A stretch of 64,000 nucleotides of DNA, from positions 14,807,756 to 14,871,755 of the forward strand of contig NC_019880.2 in the NCBI RefSeq assembly GCF_002234675.1. The letters are read 5' to 3'. Both the position numbers and the translations under genes were made by a program. Below, in pieces: positions 1-11,453 of this stretch. The notes beneath the pieces were generated by a model. That model ran no database searches and was not told the origin of the DNA. It saw only the letters and a program-made list of their open reading frames with translations. The first letter of the stretch is position 1. Every line of letters starts with the position of its first letter. This DNA comes from Oryzias latipes. Its lineage: Eukaryota; Chordata; Actinopteri; Beloniformes; Adrianichthyidae.

Positions 1-899
1 GGTTTTGTTGGAAAAACTCCACGACTACCTGGTCCTTAAAAACGAATAATGGAGGGATTTATAACAAAATGAATTAAATCTTTAAATCAAAGCCAACTTT
101 ATGAACCATTTTTCATTCTAAAAGTAACACAAAGTGCTATACAGAATTAAAACATATTTAAAAACATAAAAAAATAATCACACACACCAATTCAACCATG
201 ACATAAAAAAGCATAAAAGGAAATACAAATCGAACTTAAAATTGAAATATGTAGAATTTGGATTGATTGTCCCATCATTTTAGTCAACTCATTAAAATGT
301 GGAAAGTGTTTTTCTTAATTCTGTAACTTCTTTAAAGGTCTGTCTACTGCTACGATTTCCATGACTTCAAGTTTTGATACATCATAACTCATTTAATCAT
401 TAAAAAAAAGTTGTGTTCATGATTAGCTGAGGCTATTTAAAGGACAACCAGTCATTTATTAAAATAAAAATAAAAGTTAATTGCAGTACAATGTTAATAT
501 TTTTCCAACTGTGGCATTTTTCTTCAAACATATCAATTTCAAACTGCAAGTATATTCCTTTTTCATCTAAATAGATTTAAAGCTCATTATAAAGTAAACC
601 GATCTGAGGATGGAAACCTCATCCAAAGCCGTATGGAAACATTTTAAAAACCCCAGTGACCTGGGCAACTTGTGGGAAAGGGGTTAAGATTCACCTATTC
701 CTTTTATAATATTTAAAAAAAAACATACTTTAAATTATGACAAAATAACAGATTATAACAAGCAAATTTGTTAAATAAATGCTTCTGCTAAAAAAGTAAA
801 AAGAAAAAACAAATAAATTCAGCATTGCCAACTTCTGTATGTTGTAAAAAAAGAATCATAAATGGATAAAGTAATGGAAATAAAAAGATCAATAAATAC
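1..899. other. spint1 intron sequence at left edge
   Basis: AT-rich sequence beyond the Kunitz 1 exon in the direction of transcription. I saw no LDLa-type or second Kunitz exon here. It is most simply the next intron of spint1. Confidence 0.5.
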
Positions 900-3800
900 C
901 TGTGCTGTGTGAGCCAGAGCAGGCAAATTTGCACTCTTCTTCCAAGAGGTAATTGTTCCGGTTCTCCCTGCAGCCTCCAAATATGAACTGCTCACATTTT
1001 TGGGAGGCAGCGTTGTAGTGCCAGCGAGGAAAAGATCCACGACACGGCCCGACTTTCTTTGGAGCCATGCAGTGATCTGACAGGATATGGATAGGAGAGT
1101 TTTGATTAAAACACCGACATTTTTTTTTTGAATGAAAGTACATTGGCAAAAGAAAATCTGTTAGATCTGTCCCAAATATTTTTAAAAATAAAATCCATTT
1201 ATTTTCACTTGTAGATGGAGCTCCTACAAATCAAACACGAGATACTTTGGTCTCATTCTAACTGTAGTTTCATGAAGTATTTTCTATTTATTTAAATGGA
1301 GAGAAATGGTCCACAATTATAAATGATCATCAATTCTAACTAAAAGCACACAGCCATTATTACCTGAGGTAGTTTAAAAGTTATCAAATGTATTTCTAGT
1401 CTGAAATGTAATTGAAAAAACAGTTTTTTGTTGTTAAATTACAACGCTGATTTGATTTAAATAAACAAACATGGCAGGAACATTACATCTACATCAGAGA
1501 TGGTAAACTTCTGAATTTAATTCTGCACAGTTTTAACCTTAGAACACAAATGGGATGCAAGCTTTTTTTTTTCTTTTGAATTAAAACGCAGCTGTGAAAA
1601 AAAGAAATGGTGGCATGCCTCCTCATCACATGCTGGGCTTGTGCATTTTTCTAAATAAATAACCTGACTATCTTTGACAATCATACTTTTAAAAAACCCA
1701 TGTTCTTAAATAAGAGTTTTTTTTTATTAACAAAGTTAAAAGTTATGTAAAATATCTGGTTTCAGTTTCAGGTGGTTGGTTTTTTGTTTTGTTTTTTCAT
1801 TTAGGTCAGACCCTCTTCCTCTTTAAACATGTCTGTCTGACATGAAACTGCTCACCACATCATGACTGGCAACCTGCGAGTTACGTTAGCTCTCAATACC
1901 ACACGCATACGCGTGTGGTATTGAGAGCTGAACATGCAATCCTGTCTAGTTTTTTGTCTTTGCATAAGAAGGCAAATGCATTTGCAACCGAAAAAATGAG
2001 GAAGAGAAAGCTTTCATTAGTCAGGTTTCTATAGGGCAACACCTTTGCAGGACAAGGTGCCCATCACAAATGAATTTATTACACCGGAAATAAGCGATTA
2101 AATGGATTCTCACAATAGGGCTTTCCATAAAAAAGCCAGTCTAAAAAAGATTTAAGTAAACAATCCAAATCAAAATTAGTTTCAATCACAACAGTTGCGG
2201 AAAAATTGTTTGTGTTATGGAAGACAAAACTCGGCTGACAGGTTTTGTTCACACGGGGGAGGAGGAGAGATGGCATCAGAAGGAGCAAAAAAAAAAAAAA
2301 ACGACCTTTCTCCATTTTTGAATGCCAAAGATTTCAAAAGAAATTTCCTAATCTATCCTTCAACATCAACGGGGAATCAAAACCATACCCAAACTCCGAA
2401 AACAAACAAACCAAAAAAGCGTCTGCCTTATATCCCAAAAATTTCCACTTCCTGCATGAAACTTGCATTGTGGCACAAGCTTTAAGGTTTCCGCATGACT
2501 GCTGTGTCACTAACCAGCAGTTGAACGTGCCATGACAGGTCTGTTGGTCTGAACAGTCCAGCTATCAACCTTAACCACACAAGAAAAGAAAAAGGACTTT
2601 GTTACCTTGAAATAATGTGAGCCATTACTCTGAAGCTCCAGGTATGTTCAAACATTAAAAACTCAAGTCATGTGACCTAAAGAACAATGAATCACCAGAG
2701 TTCAACAGAACCATGACTCACTACGACAGAAACTTGAAGCTAGAACAACTCTGATGTCAGACACTTTAGGAGGAGAATCATTTGAGGCCGTGGTCCTCAA
2801 CCTTTTTATGGCCACAGACCGATTTAATGTCAGCTTAGTTTCCCTCAACTCTGTAGGATAAAGTTTATCTTCATCCTCTGTAAAATATCTGCAGTAGGTT
2901 CAACTGTTTTAGCAGATTAGATTTTGTGTGGGAACCAATAAAATATGATATAGCAGCTTTCATCCTAGTCTAGTATTTTCTAAAAATAGTAATGAAGGTG
3001 AAGCCACCATTTAAACAACTTAATTAGCAGCATCCTCGTAACATTAGACAGCCAGTTGCTAAAAATGAGGCATTCTTTTTATGGTCTGTGGAAACAACTG
3101 CAATCGCATTAAATACATTTTTGGAGTTGTGGCTTTTCTCTGTTAATTGCAGCTTTGGTTTTTCTTTGAAGTCATAGGTTTGTCTTCTGTTTCCTCAGTG
3201 GTGCTTCTTTTTTAAGAAAATTAACTTCCAAATAGGTTTGTTTTTTGTGAAACCTCGCCACCTCAGGAGTATGTATGTATATATAAGCAGACTTAGCTAC
3301 TCACGCTCCGACTCCTGTGGGGTGAGGACCAGGACAGTGAGGACGGTTGAATCGGTCTGACCAATGCTGTCAGTGACAGTCAGCTTAAACTTATATCTCC
3401 CAGATGTCAAATTGGAAACAAGAAGCTGGTCGGGAAGGTTGGTTTTCTAGAAAAAAGAAGAAGACAAAAGTCTTTTCAGTGCAAATGAAGGTTTGTAAAC
3501 TGAGACGATTCTGCTCACAAAATAAACTTGGACTAGATCAGCAGAGCACTGGATTTGCTTTCCTCACCGTTAAGACAGCATGAGGATATTCAGTGATCAT
3601 ATCCCACTGAAAAGACTTTATAGTATGGTCATCTTTGCTCTGGAAGCCGTTCAGTGTCACAGTTTCACCCGGCTGGACGACCAGGTCGAAACCCGCATTG
3701 GCCTCTGGTGGAGTATCAACTTTTGCTGAGGTGAAATGACATTTAAGGGACACAAAACAATTTTGCATTAAGGACATCAGAATGCACATTAGACCAAAAC

Positions 3801-4501
3801 AGAAAGGAGCCTCAGGAATTTCTTGACATGACTGAACTTGCAAATGGAAGGTCTCCTCTGTAAATTTCCTCACTTGTCCTGAATGACAACTTCAACACAT
3901 TTAAGACTCTAGAAGAAGGTTGTTGTCTTTTGGCATCTTAAAACAATACATATAGAAACCTGTTCTTCACATAAAAACAAACATTTTCTTAAATTAAGAC
4001 ATAAGAAAATAGGATTTTAAGTCAAAAAAGAAGGGGGGGGGGTCTTACTTGGTCTGGGTTCAACACTGATGTAGCTGGTATACACTGACTTCGTGATGTA
4101 ACTCGTAAATCCCTGCTGTTTCACGAAGCGGCAGACGTATTTGTTTTTGTACAGACAGTCGAACAGGAAGCAGGACTCGATCGGACCATTCTCCTCATCT
4201 CCTCTCTTCATGAAAGCCAGGTTGCACTTTGGTTCCTTGCAGCAGGCGTTGACGCACTCCTTCTCCTGAGACACTTTGGGCGCAGTGATGAACGTGGCCC
4301 CGTGTTTCACCGACTCATCGGTATCGAGAACAAAATCTTCCTTTCCTTTCTTGAAGTTGGATAAGCACGCCTCACCCGTGTCCTGGCTAAAAGAAGAGTT
4401 TACCCAAAGAAATAAAAAAACAAGCGCATGCGCGCCTCTCCTTTTAGATAAAGTCATTGTCTATTTAGAAGGAATCCTCAGAACTCCTCTCAAATACAGC
4501 T
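900..4501 (-). CDS. spint1: spint1 (HAI-1), Kunitz-type serine protease inhibitor 1, 5' part
   Basis: HAI-1 is a type I membrane inhibitor of matriptase, hepsin and HGF activator at epithelial surfaces. Exons in transcript order are 4501-4049 (ATG at 4457), 3725-3568, 3446-3305 and 1076-900. All have AG/GT borders and compatible phases (1, 0, 1), giving about 295 residues before the window ends. Residues 1-25 form a signal peptide. A cysteine-rich MANSC domain follows in the first exon. The next two exons encode a PKD-like domain (start PPEANAG, end near TVLTVLVLTP). The fourth exon encodes a Kunitz domain with all six cysteines and Arg after the second cysteine (GPCRGSF), the P1 residue type of HAI-1 Kunitz 1. 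The PKD exon splices straight to the Kunitz exon, as expected. LDLa, second Kunitz and transmembrane segments are not visible and should lie left of base 1. I cannot tell which teleost spint1 duplicate this is. Confidence 0.92.
1077..3304 (-). other. spint1 intron between PKD and Kunitz 1 exons
   Basis: A 2.2 kb intron, AT-rich with many A and T runs. It has no second coding exon. Its one striking feature is the perfect inverted repeat at 1888-1929, listed separately. Confidence 0.7.
1888..1929. repeat. perfect 19-bp inverted repeat with 4-base loop
   Basis: The arm AGCTCTCAATACCACACGC (1888-1906) is followed by ATAC and then its exact reverse complement (1911-1929). There are no mismatches over 38 paired bases. 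It lies in a spint1 intron and resembles no repeat elsewhere in the window. Confidence 0.9.
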
Positions 4502-4707
4502 CTGAAAAAGAAGACACAAACAAAAACTATTTAGAAACATTTAGGACTGTAGGCCGTAAAAAAATCGACAGTAGTTTCTAAACGGTTTCCATGCGCGCAC
4601 CTCTTATGTTTTTACAACTATCGTCAAAAAAAAGAAAAGAAAAGCCAATGTCGGTAATTGAAAATAAAAAAGAGTAATCTATCGACGGGTTGCGTATGGA
4701 GACTCAC

Positions 4708-4775
4708 CTGTGAAACACAGGAAGTGAAATTCCACTCCTGACGCCAGCCACTCCCTTCAGACTGTTGTGATCTCA
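4708..4775 (-). other. spint1: spint1 non-coding first exon (predicted)
   Basis: Downstream of the TATA box, the minus strand reads ...TTTCACAG followed by GTGAG at 4707, a strong splice donor. The partner acceptor is TTCTTTTTCAG ending at 4502, just upstream of the coding exon. The 5' end is set only by TATA spacing and is approximate. Confidence 0.55.
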
Positions 4776-4801
4776 CAGGTGAAACCGACCCGAAGGCTGG
4801 T

Positions 4802-4809
4802 CTTTTATA
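4802..4809 (-). promoter_or_regulatory. TATA box of spint1
   Basis: The minus strand carries TATAAAAG about 30 bases upstream of the predicted first exon and about 350 bases upstream of the start codon. The surroundings (4740-4835) are less AT-rich than the rest of the region. A TATA-type promoter would fit an epithelium-restricted gene. Confidence 0.6.
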
Positions 4810-5249
4810 GACTCTCCTCCTCCTCCCCCAGGAGGGACTTATGCAAATTGTACAAACTTTAAAAACAAGAATCTAATATTTAAAAGTAACAACACTAAAT
4901 GCACTCCAAATGGTTCGTTTTAGTTGAATTATTACTATGGTGAGGAGAGTTAGATACCGGGTTTGACAAGAGTTCCTCTGTAAAAAACAAAAAAAGGTAT
5001 GTCATGATAATGGGTGGAATGGGATACAAGCTTCACATACTTCAGTGTATCTGTCAGAGGATGTAGCCTTAAAAGAAAACCTGCAGAAGTGGTTGCTCTT
5101 CTTTTTTTTTCTGACATGTGGTATCACTGATAGGCTTCTGACTTACAAAATAAAATGAGGATTTATAGACCCCAAGCAAGTATTCCATTACATTTTATGC
5201 TTTTTAATTATGCATAAAAATTTTAAAAATGCATTTAATTATGCATTTA

Positions 5250-5482
5250 GGCTGCACGGTGGTGTAGTGGTTAGCGTTCTTGCCTCACAGTAAAAAGGCC
5301 CCCGGTTCAAAAGAACACCAATGGGGGAACTCTCTGTGTGGAGCTTGCATGTTCTGGAGTTTGCAGGTTAATTGATTACTCTAAATTGTCCATTGGTGTT
5401 CATGTGAGTGTGTATGTATGGGTCTTTGCCCATGAGTGGCCGGGTTAGGCCCTGGAACCCCCTTGACCCCTGGAGGGACTAA
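5250..5482 (+). repeat. SINE-like dispersed repeat (tRNA-like head)
   Basis: It begins GGCTGCACGGTGGTGTAGTGG and continues through a 'gcctcacag...ggttcaa' B-box-like stretch. It then runs into the 'gtgtggagcttgcatgttct' and 'ctctaaattgtcc' segments typical of a very common teleost repeat. The same segments recur, reversed, at 9345-9690. The family name is uncertain; the repeat status is clear from the second copy. Confidence 0.75.
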
Positions 5483-6713
5483 ACGGTTTTAGAAAATTAA
5501 TTATTCTTTTACTTTATTCTTTATATTTGTGTGTCTTGTAATAACACCTGTGCTCGCTTGCTGTAAACTGAACGTGACTGGCAGGCATCACCAGATTAGG
5601 AGTGCTGAGCTAAAGCACAAGGTCGTCTGTGTTTTTGTCTGTGCTGAGCTGTTTATGGAACCGAGGCATCTGTGGATTACGGTCTGGAGATGCGGACGCA
5701 ACCATCCTTGACTGGCAGGAAACATTTTACATGTTTACATGTTGCTCTGTTGGATAATAAGAAAAAGGCTGTCTGCTTTGGGAGCAGCGAGACAGCAGAT
5801 GACAGCGGAGCTTCCACCTGTTGGTGTCAGTGCATCTCTCCCCTTTGCAAAGAATTGAACTCTCATGCAGACTCTTGTATGATTTATTTCTTTTCCCAAC
5901 TGCACATTAGATTTTTGGTGTCCTGAACCATCCAAATCTGCGGAGGCCATACGAGGCCGCAACAATTTGGAGGCATGGACGGGTTGGTTAAGGATGATTA
6001 CCAGAGGAATTCTGCCTGGGTGACGAGTTTCTGACTGAGGACACGGGTGCACCCTAGTGAAAGGTAAGCAGAAACCTGTTCAATCAAATTCTGCATTGGA
6101 CGTAACCACATCGAGTGGCCGATGTCCACAAAGTGAGTAACTCAGTAAATTTTAGTATTGTGCATTTAAGATTTTTGAGAAAAGTGAAGTTACAGTTTTA
6201 TGGAATAAAGGAAAGAAACAAATGATGGAATGTCCATACCTAGAGTTTGGTAACTCCAACAGTCTCTAATGAGAGGCTGGTTAAACCTGGTGCGAGGCCC
6301 GGGGAGGTCAGGAACCCAGAATTCCAAAATTAGCCGGTCTCAAGACACTGTAAACAGGTTAAGAGACCAAAATCGCAAGACACTGAAAAGGTTGAACTTC
6401 AGAAAAATTGGCCAGTTTCAAGAAATCATAAATAACAAAGTTTCGAGACCAAAATGCGCGAGATATCAAAAAGGTTGAGTCCTAGAAGAACAGTTCAGGT
6501 TAACCACGGTGTATTAAATAAACATGTAAGACAGTACAGTGTTGTACATTTTGCTATGTGATTTTGATGTGAATGAGGTGCACAGCTGCGTATGTGTGAG
6601 TGGAAGCAGTCTCTGTGCTCTTAAACAGCAGCCCTGCTGGAAACCTGACGGTGTCAACATAAGGCAGAGGTCTGTTGAAGTAGGATCACAAACCTCTGGA
6701 TTAGGATGTAGAA

Positions 6714-6836
6714 TTAATAGACACATAAATATAATAGTTAAGAATAAATCTTATACTATATTTACATATAGGATATAGTATTAATAAACACATAAATACT
6801 ACAGTTTAATAATAGATCCCATACTATATTGTAATA
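6714..6836. repeat. two-copy tandem duplication, unit about 66 bp
   Basis: Two adjacent blocks share 'ttaata-acacataaata', 'tagtttaa-aata' and 'atactatat' in the same order (about 6714-6770 and 6780-6836). This is a short local duplication in AT-rich DNA and has no coding value. Confidence 0.6.
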
Positions 6837-9344
6837 TTGGCATTTTGAGCTTGTCATGGTATAAATAGAGGGAAACCCTCTATGTATACAGGGAAACCCA
6901 TGATGATGGTTGGGGCCCTGATGGGGCATGGAGAAGCGCGAGAGTGCAGTTGAATAATATGAAGATAGTGGTACGGAAGACACGCCTAGTCAAAGAACAC
7001 CGGGGAGCAATGAAACGCATGGAAAGTGATATGGAGGATCTGTTGAAACATGAAGGTGAGCCACAGGAGGTGCAGGGTGCATTAGGACAGTGGTTATGGG
7101 ATTCCAGAAATTCTGTTGGGTAAAGCGTCAGTGGGGGGTCACGCAACAAGAAAGTAAAATAATAATAACCTGTAAGAGGCATACTAAAAGAAAATACTGC
7201 CGTGTAAGAAGCAGCAGCTGACATCTGAACCAACAGCGACAACTTTATATTCTAAACTGTTTGATAAACTGTCCTCCTTTAAAGCCTGACATTTCTGATG
7301 AACTCTAAATTAGAATAGGAACGGTGTTTTGTTTGGAAATGTTCCTTTGTGAAGGAGCAGGGAATTGAGGTTTTACACAGTGAGATAGGTGCAGCTGTGT
7401 ATGCGCCCCAGCAGATCCACTGGTGGAGAAAGGTTTGAGAGAACTGTAAAAAGTTCTTGTCTATGTTGTCCTTTGCTTTGTCTGTGTCTTAACAAACCAA
7501 TTGTGGTTCGGTGTGTAAATTGTGTTTGTTTAATTGGAGAGAAGTGTAAATGGCTAAGGGAGAACAGACAGAGAGAAGCCGGGGCTTGGGGTGCATGAGG
7601 TCAGAGGTGATTGGGAAACCAGTGTGCAAAAGCAAATGAAGAGCAGCAAAGGAGCACCTGATGACATGAGCATGGATACCTGTCAGGAAACTTTTACTGA
7701 AAACAATCTGTAAAGAAATGTGGTAAGTTCGTGCCCAGCTTTCCAGACATACAAATAGATTCAATAAGATTCATTCAAGAGTTAAAAAACAAAACAAAAG
7801 GATAAGCTTTTGAGGTTTTTCTTGCAAGCAGGGGGCGGACAGACAATGGTTACATTCATTCTGTCCACTGAAGGTGTATTCAAAAATCACAATCAGTTAT
7901 ACTGATTGTGACACACATACAAGAGTTCAGCCTCTCCTCGCAGCTGCATGTCGGCAGCCTGGAGTTCCCAGGGTGGTGAAGTCAGAGCTGTTTGTTATAA
8001 AGTTTAGCTGTTTGTTTTAAAGAGGAGAAGCACTTAGGTGGTTGAGTTTCCCTCCCACCTATTTCAACAAAACCAAGGTCAAGTTGAGAAGAGGGAATGA
8101 TCCAGGTGGTTGAGTTTCCCTCCGACTCCACTAAACCTTGCATTTGTAACCTTTGATTCAAACTGAATGGCTTCCCTTTTTGCATAATTTTAAAAAATAC
8201 CCCAACAACATCAACACTGGCAGCAGTTTTAAAATAGATTGTAGTGGGACTTTAATTTGATCAAGACAGTGTACCAGTACAACAATTTGGTAATTTCTCT
8301 TAGCATGCAAATAGCTTGAATAGAAAAATGTTTAGAGGGCCTCCATCCATCCTTGCTCTCAGCTTGGCTTAGTGGGGCACAAAGGAACAGTTTTTGCTAA
8401 GTTATTGCGCAGATGTTCACTTTATGCAGTATTTTCCTACAAAATGTAAGTGATGGCTCTTTGAGAAACTGGTAGGTACAGAAAATGCCAATTTACTTGG
8501 AGCATGTGGGTGTCTCAGTGTTAGGTATTTGTCAGATCATAAAGTATGAAAAATCAATACAATTAAGTTGTTTATTTTAGTAATACAACAAAAATGTATT
8601 TATGTAATCATTATATTGATTTGGTAAATCATTTAGGACAAAACAAAAAGAAAAATGTCTCGGTTTGTCTATGGTGGTCCACCCATTGTTTTCAGGCCTA
8701 CTGTTAGTTTAAAAAAAAGACAACTCGTTGTCTCTGCTGAAGATCTGGTTCTTTGTTTGTGGTTTGAGGTGGCTCATCTCGTGCAAGTCTTTTGCAGAGA
8801 GAATTGACTGGAACTGCATGAATGCAAGCAACTGAAAAACGTTATACGGAACGGCAGGCAAAACCTGCTGGAGATGACTGCAATCTCTGAGGGGGATTGT
8901 GCAATAATGACTGTTGCAAATACCACAAAAAAACAACATCTGATAGGGAGTTAATCCTGAAATCTTTGGTAAACAATTTCTTTTAGGACTGTTTTACTCA
9001 AAAGAGTAAAGGTGTGCATCCATTTTATAGCAGTACCAATGAAGAAACTATTTGAATGTAAAAGATTTGACAAACAACTTAAACAAATTTATTTTACAAA
9101 ATTGTTTTGAGTATTTTTAGTTACTTAAGAACCAAGTGCTTTTTAGTTGCTGCATGTTTTATTATTATCAATAAACTGTCCAACAGAACTGAATAGATCA
9201 CTGTATTACAATGAAACGTGGTTTCTCTGACATTAATTAGTTTAATTCCGTAGATGTCTACACTACAGAGTTAATTATTTTGAGTTTATATATTAGCACC
9301 ATGAGTTACAGCCTTGATATTGATATAACTAATAGATTGCTCCA

Positions 9345-9690
9345 TCAATTTTCCAAACAGGAATGAAGTGGGTTTAGACCCCGTTTGGGGTCACAGGGTT
9401 GCTGGAGTCTGCCCAACCGCTGTTGGTTAAAGGTGGAGGTTACACTCTGGACAGTCCTTCGCGGGGCAACACATTGACAGACAACCACACACACACACGT
9501 TCACAACTAGAGTCAATTAACCTATGAAGCATATTTTGAACTGTGGGAGAATGTTAGAGTACTTGGAGAAAACCTACCCATGTAACAATAGAACATGCAA
9601 ACTCCACACAGCAAGAACCCAGCTGGGGTTTGAACGAGGGCCTTCTTACCATGGGATGAATGTGCTAACCACTACACAACAAATTCAACC
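9345..9690 (-). repeat. second, older copy of the SINE-like repeat, inverted
   Basis: Reverse-complement matches to the 5250 copy include 'gagtcaattaacct', 'aacatgcaaactccacacag', 'tttgaacgagggcc' and 'gtgctaaccactac'. This copy retains a longer middle part ('cttcgcggggcaacaca') and has diverged further. Confidence 0.7.
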
Positions 9691-11170
9691 ACATTTTCAT
9701 CAGTTAACAATGTAAAATGAAATGCTTCAAAAGAAAAAAAGCATTGATCTTTTGTATTTATACACAATATTTATGTGACTGTTGTCTTTTGTAGAATTTT
9801 TGTGCTGCATTTTTTTAGATTAAAACATTTTCATCCACAGGGTGGCAGTGTGACTCCATCAACAATTTGAAAAGATGAGGGCGGTCCCTCATCTTTAACC
9901 TCATTGTGTTCTGACACACTATAATCATACAGTTTATCATTAACTATCATAAAAGTTAAAACTTGCTACTAAATCTGTTTTCATCCCTGTTGCAGTATGG
10001 AGGCATTGAATCATATACAACAGAACCACTGAGGTGGAAGTGTCTTTTTAAGATGAATGTAGATGAGTTGTTGAATTGTTTCACAAATGCAGAAAAAATA
10101 TATTTACAGAAAAATGACTCAGAGGAAGAAAAGCGGCCACAAGTGGCACAATAAACCTTTCACAAAAACACAAACGCTGTTTTCTGCTACTGTTCTCGTC
10201 TTCATCTTCGAGTACTGAGTCACTTGTCTAGGTCAGAGGGGACAGTACCTAACATGAGTCTTGAGCCCAGGAGCTTTTTTTTTTTTCTAGCTAGTGCAGA
10301 ACCGTGCAGTGTGAGACAAGAGGAATTTATTTGTTTGGCTGGAAAGGTGAGCTGCTGGCTGCCTTCAATAATTCAGTGTTTGTAACAGACGGTGCATCAG
10401 TGGGTGAACATGTGCAGCTACGTCTGATGGGAAGTTCTTGCCAAAACAAAAACTAAACCCTATTGTTCATTTGGTAATAGGATATGTGGAAACTCTCCAG
10501 CCTGTTGATTCTATTATCCTATATAATGACAGCTTTGTTAGTTTTTTTAATTGTTTCGTTTGCAGAAATAAGTGTTACTGCTTTTGACGTAAAAACTGAT
10601 CACTTCAGGAAATTACGGTAGTTAAGATTCTTTCATAAAACCTTGGTGTTTTGTTTTGTCCTTCATCCATTATGTAAGGATGCGTAACTGATGACTCTCA
10701 CTGGACTTCAAGGTTTATTAAACTCACATCTGATAATGATAATGATACAGAGGACAAAGAAACTACCACCCCAGAGGAACCCTGGCTAACCTGTCAGTGA
10801 GGCCCGACTATCATTAAAGGTCTGTAAACACAAGACCAGTAACAATGTCAGAACCTCACGAGGTAACTCGAATACTCTTGGGAGAAAGAGTTAGTACTGG
10901 GGTGTGATCTGTGATAAGCAGTGATCTGTGAAAAAAGTACAAAAGTGCAGAGAGATTTTCAACATTTATCACATCAGATAGCCCTTTATATTCATTAAAA
11001 GCAATAACCCCAGGCGGACTGCCCTTTTGCCTCTTCTCCGCTTTTTATTGCTGTAATTGACCTATGCTCTTCCACCTGCCATAGGACGCAGTATGAAAAC
11101 CAAAAGGCAAATACACACCCTGAAAAGTGCTCATATGCACACACACAAAGCCATATCTAATTACCATTCT

Positions 11171-11453
11171 CTTGATACTGCAGCCAGTGGGTGTTGCAAA
11201 AGGAGGAGGGAAGGAGAGCAGGACTGTGAGCTTCGGAAGGAGGGAGGGAGGACGAGGAAAAGGCAGGGAAGCAGAGCCGGCATTTCAGAGACAGAGACTC
11301 GAAAGATAACAGGATATACGAAGCAGCCCCCCAGATAAGCAGTTTTAGAAAGACACCGTGCAGAGGAGTCAGCCTGTGAGTCTGTGAGTCTGTGCATCCG
11401 GGGGGTGATACAGCTCTGTGTGCCTCCACGGTACTCCTGAGGCCGTGGCAGCC
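11171..11453 (+). promoter_or_regulatory. ppp1r14d 5'UTR and probable core promoter region
   Basis: A GC-richer, purine-rich block (AGGAGGGAAGGAGAGCAGGA and similar, 11205-11290) directly precedes the coding exon, in contrast to the AT-rich DNA around it. There is no clear TATA box. The transcription start is not resolved. Confidence 0.4.

Larger units (their letters stand above)
4811..11170. other. intergenic region between spint1 and ppp1r14d
   Basis: No coding exon with family similarity was found. Contents are a SINE-like repeat (5250-5482), its degenerate opposite-strand copy (9345-9690), a short tandem duplication (6714-6836), and a direct 20-base repeat around AGGTGGTTGAGTTTCCCTCC at about 8036 and 8104. 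The two genes are transcribed away from each other. Confidence 0.6.

Noticed and set aside
819-1040. Minus-strand open frame overlapping the Kunitz exon
   Set aside because: It is the wrong frame of the spint1 Kunitz exon; the Kunitz frame has all six cysteines and correct splice sites.
1888-1929. Perfect hairpin as a microRNA gene
   Set aside because: Arms of only 19 bases with a 4-base loop and no bulges are too short for a typical pre-miRNA.
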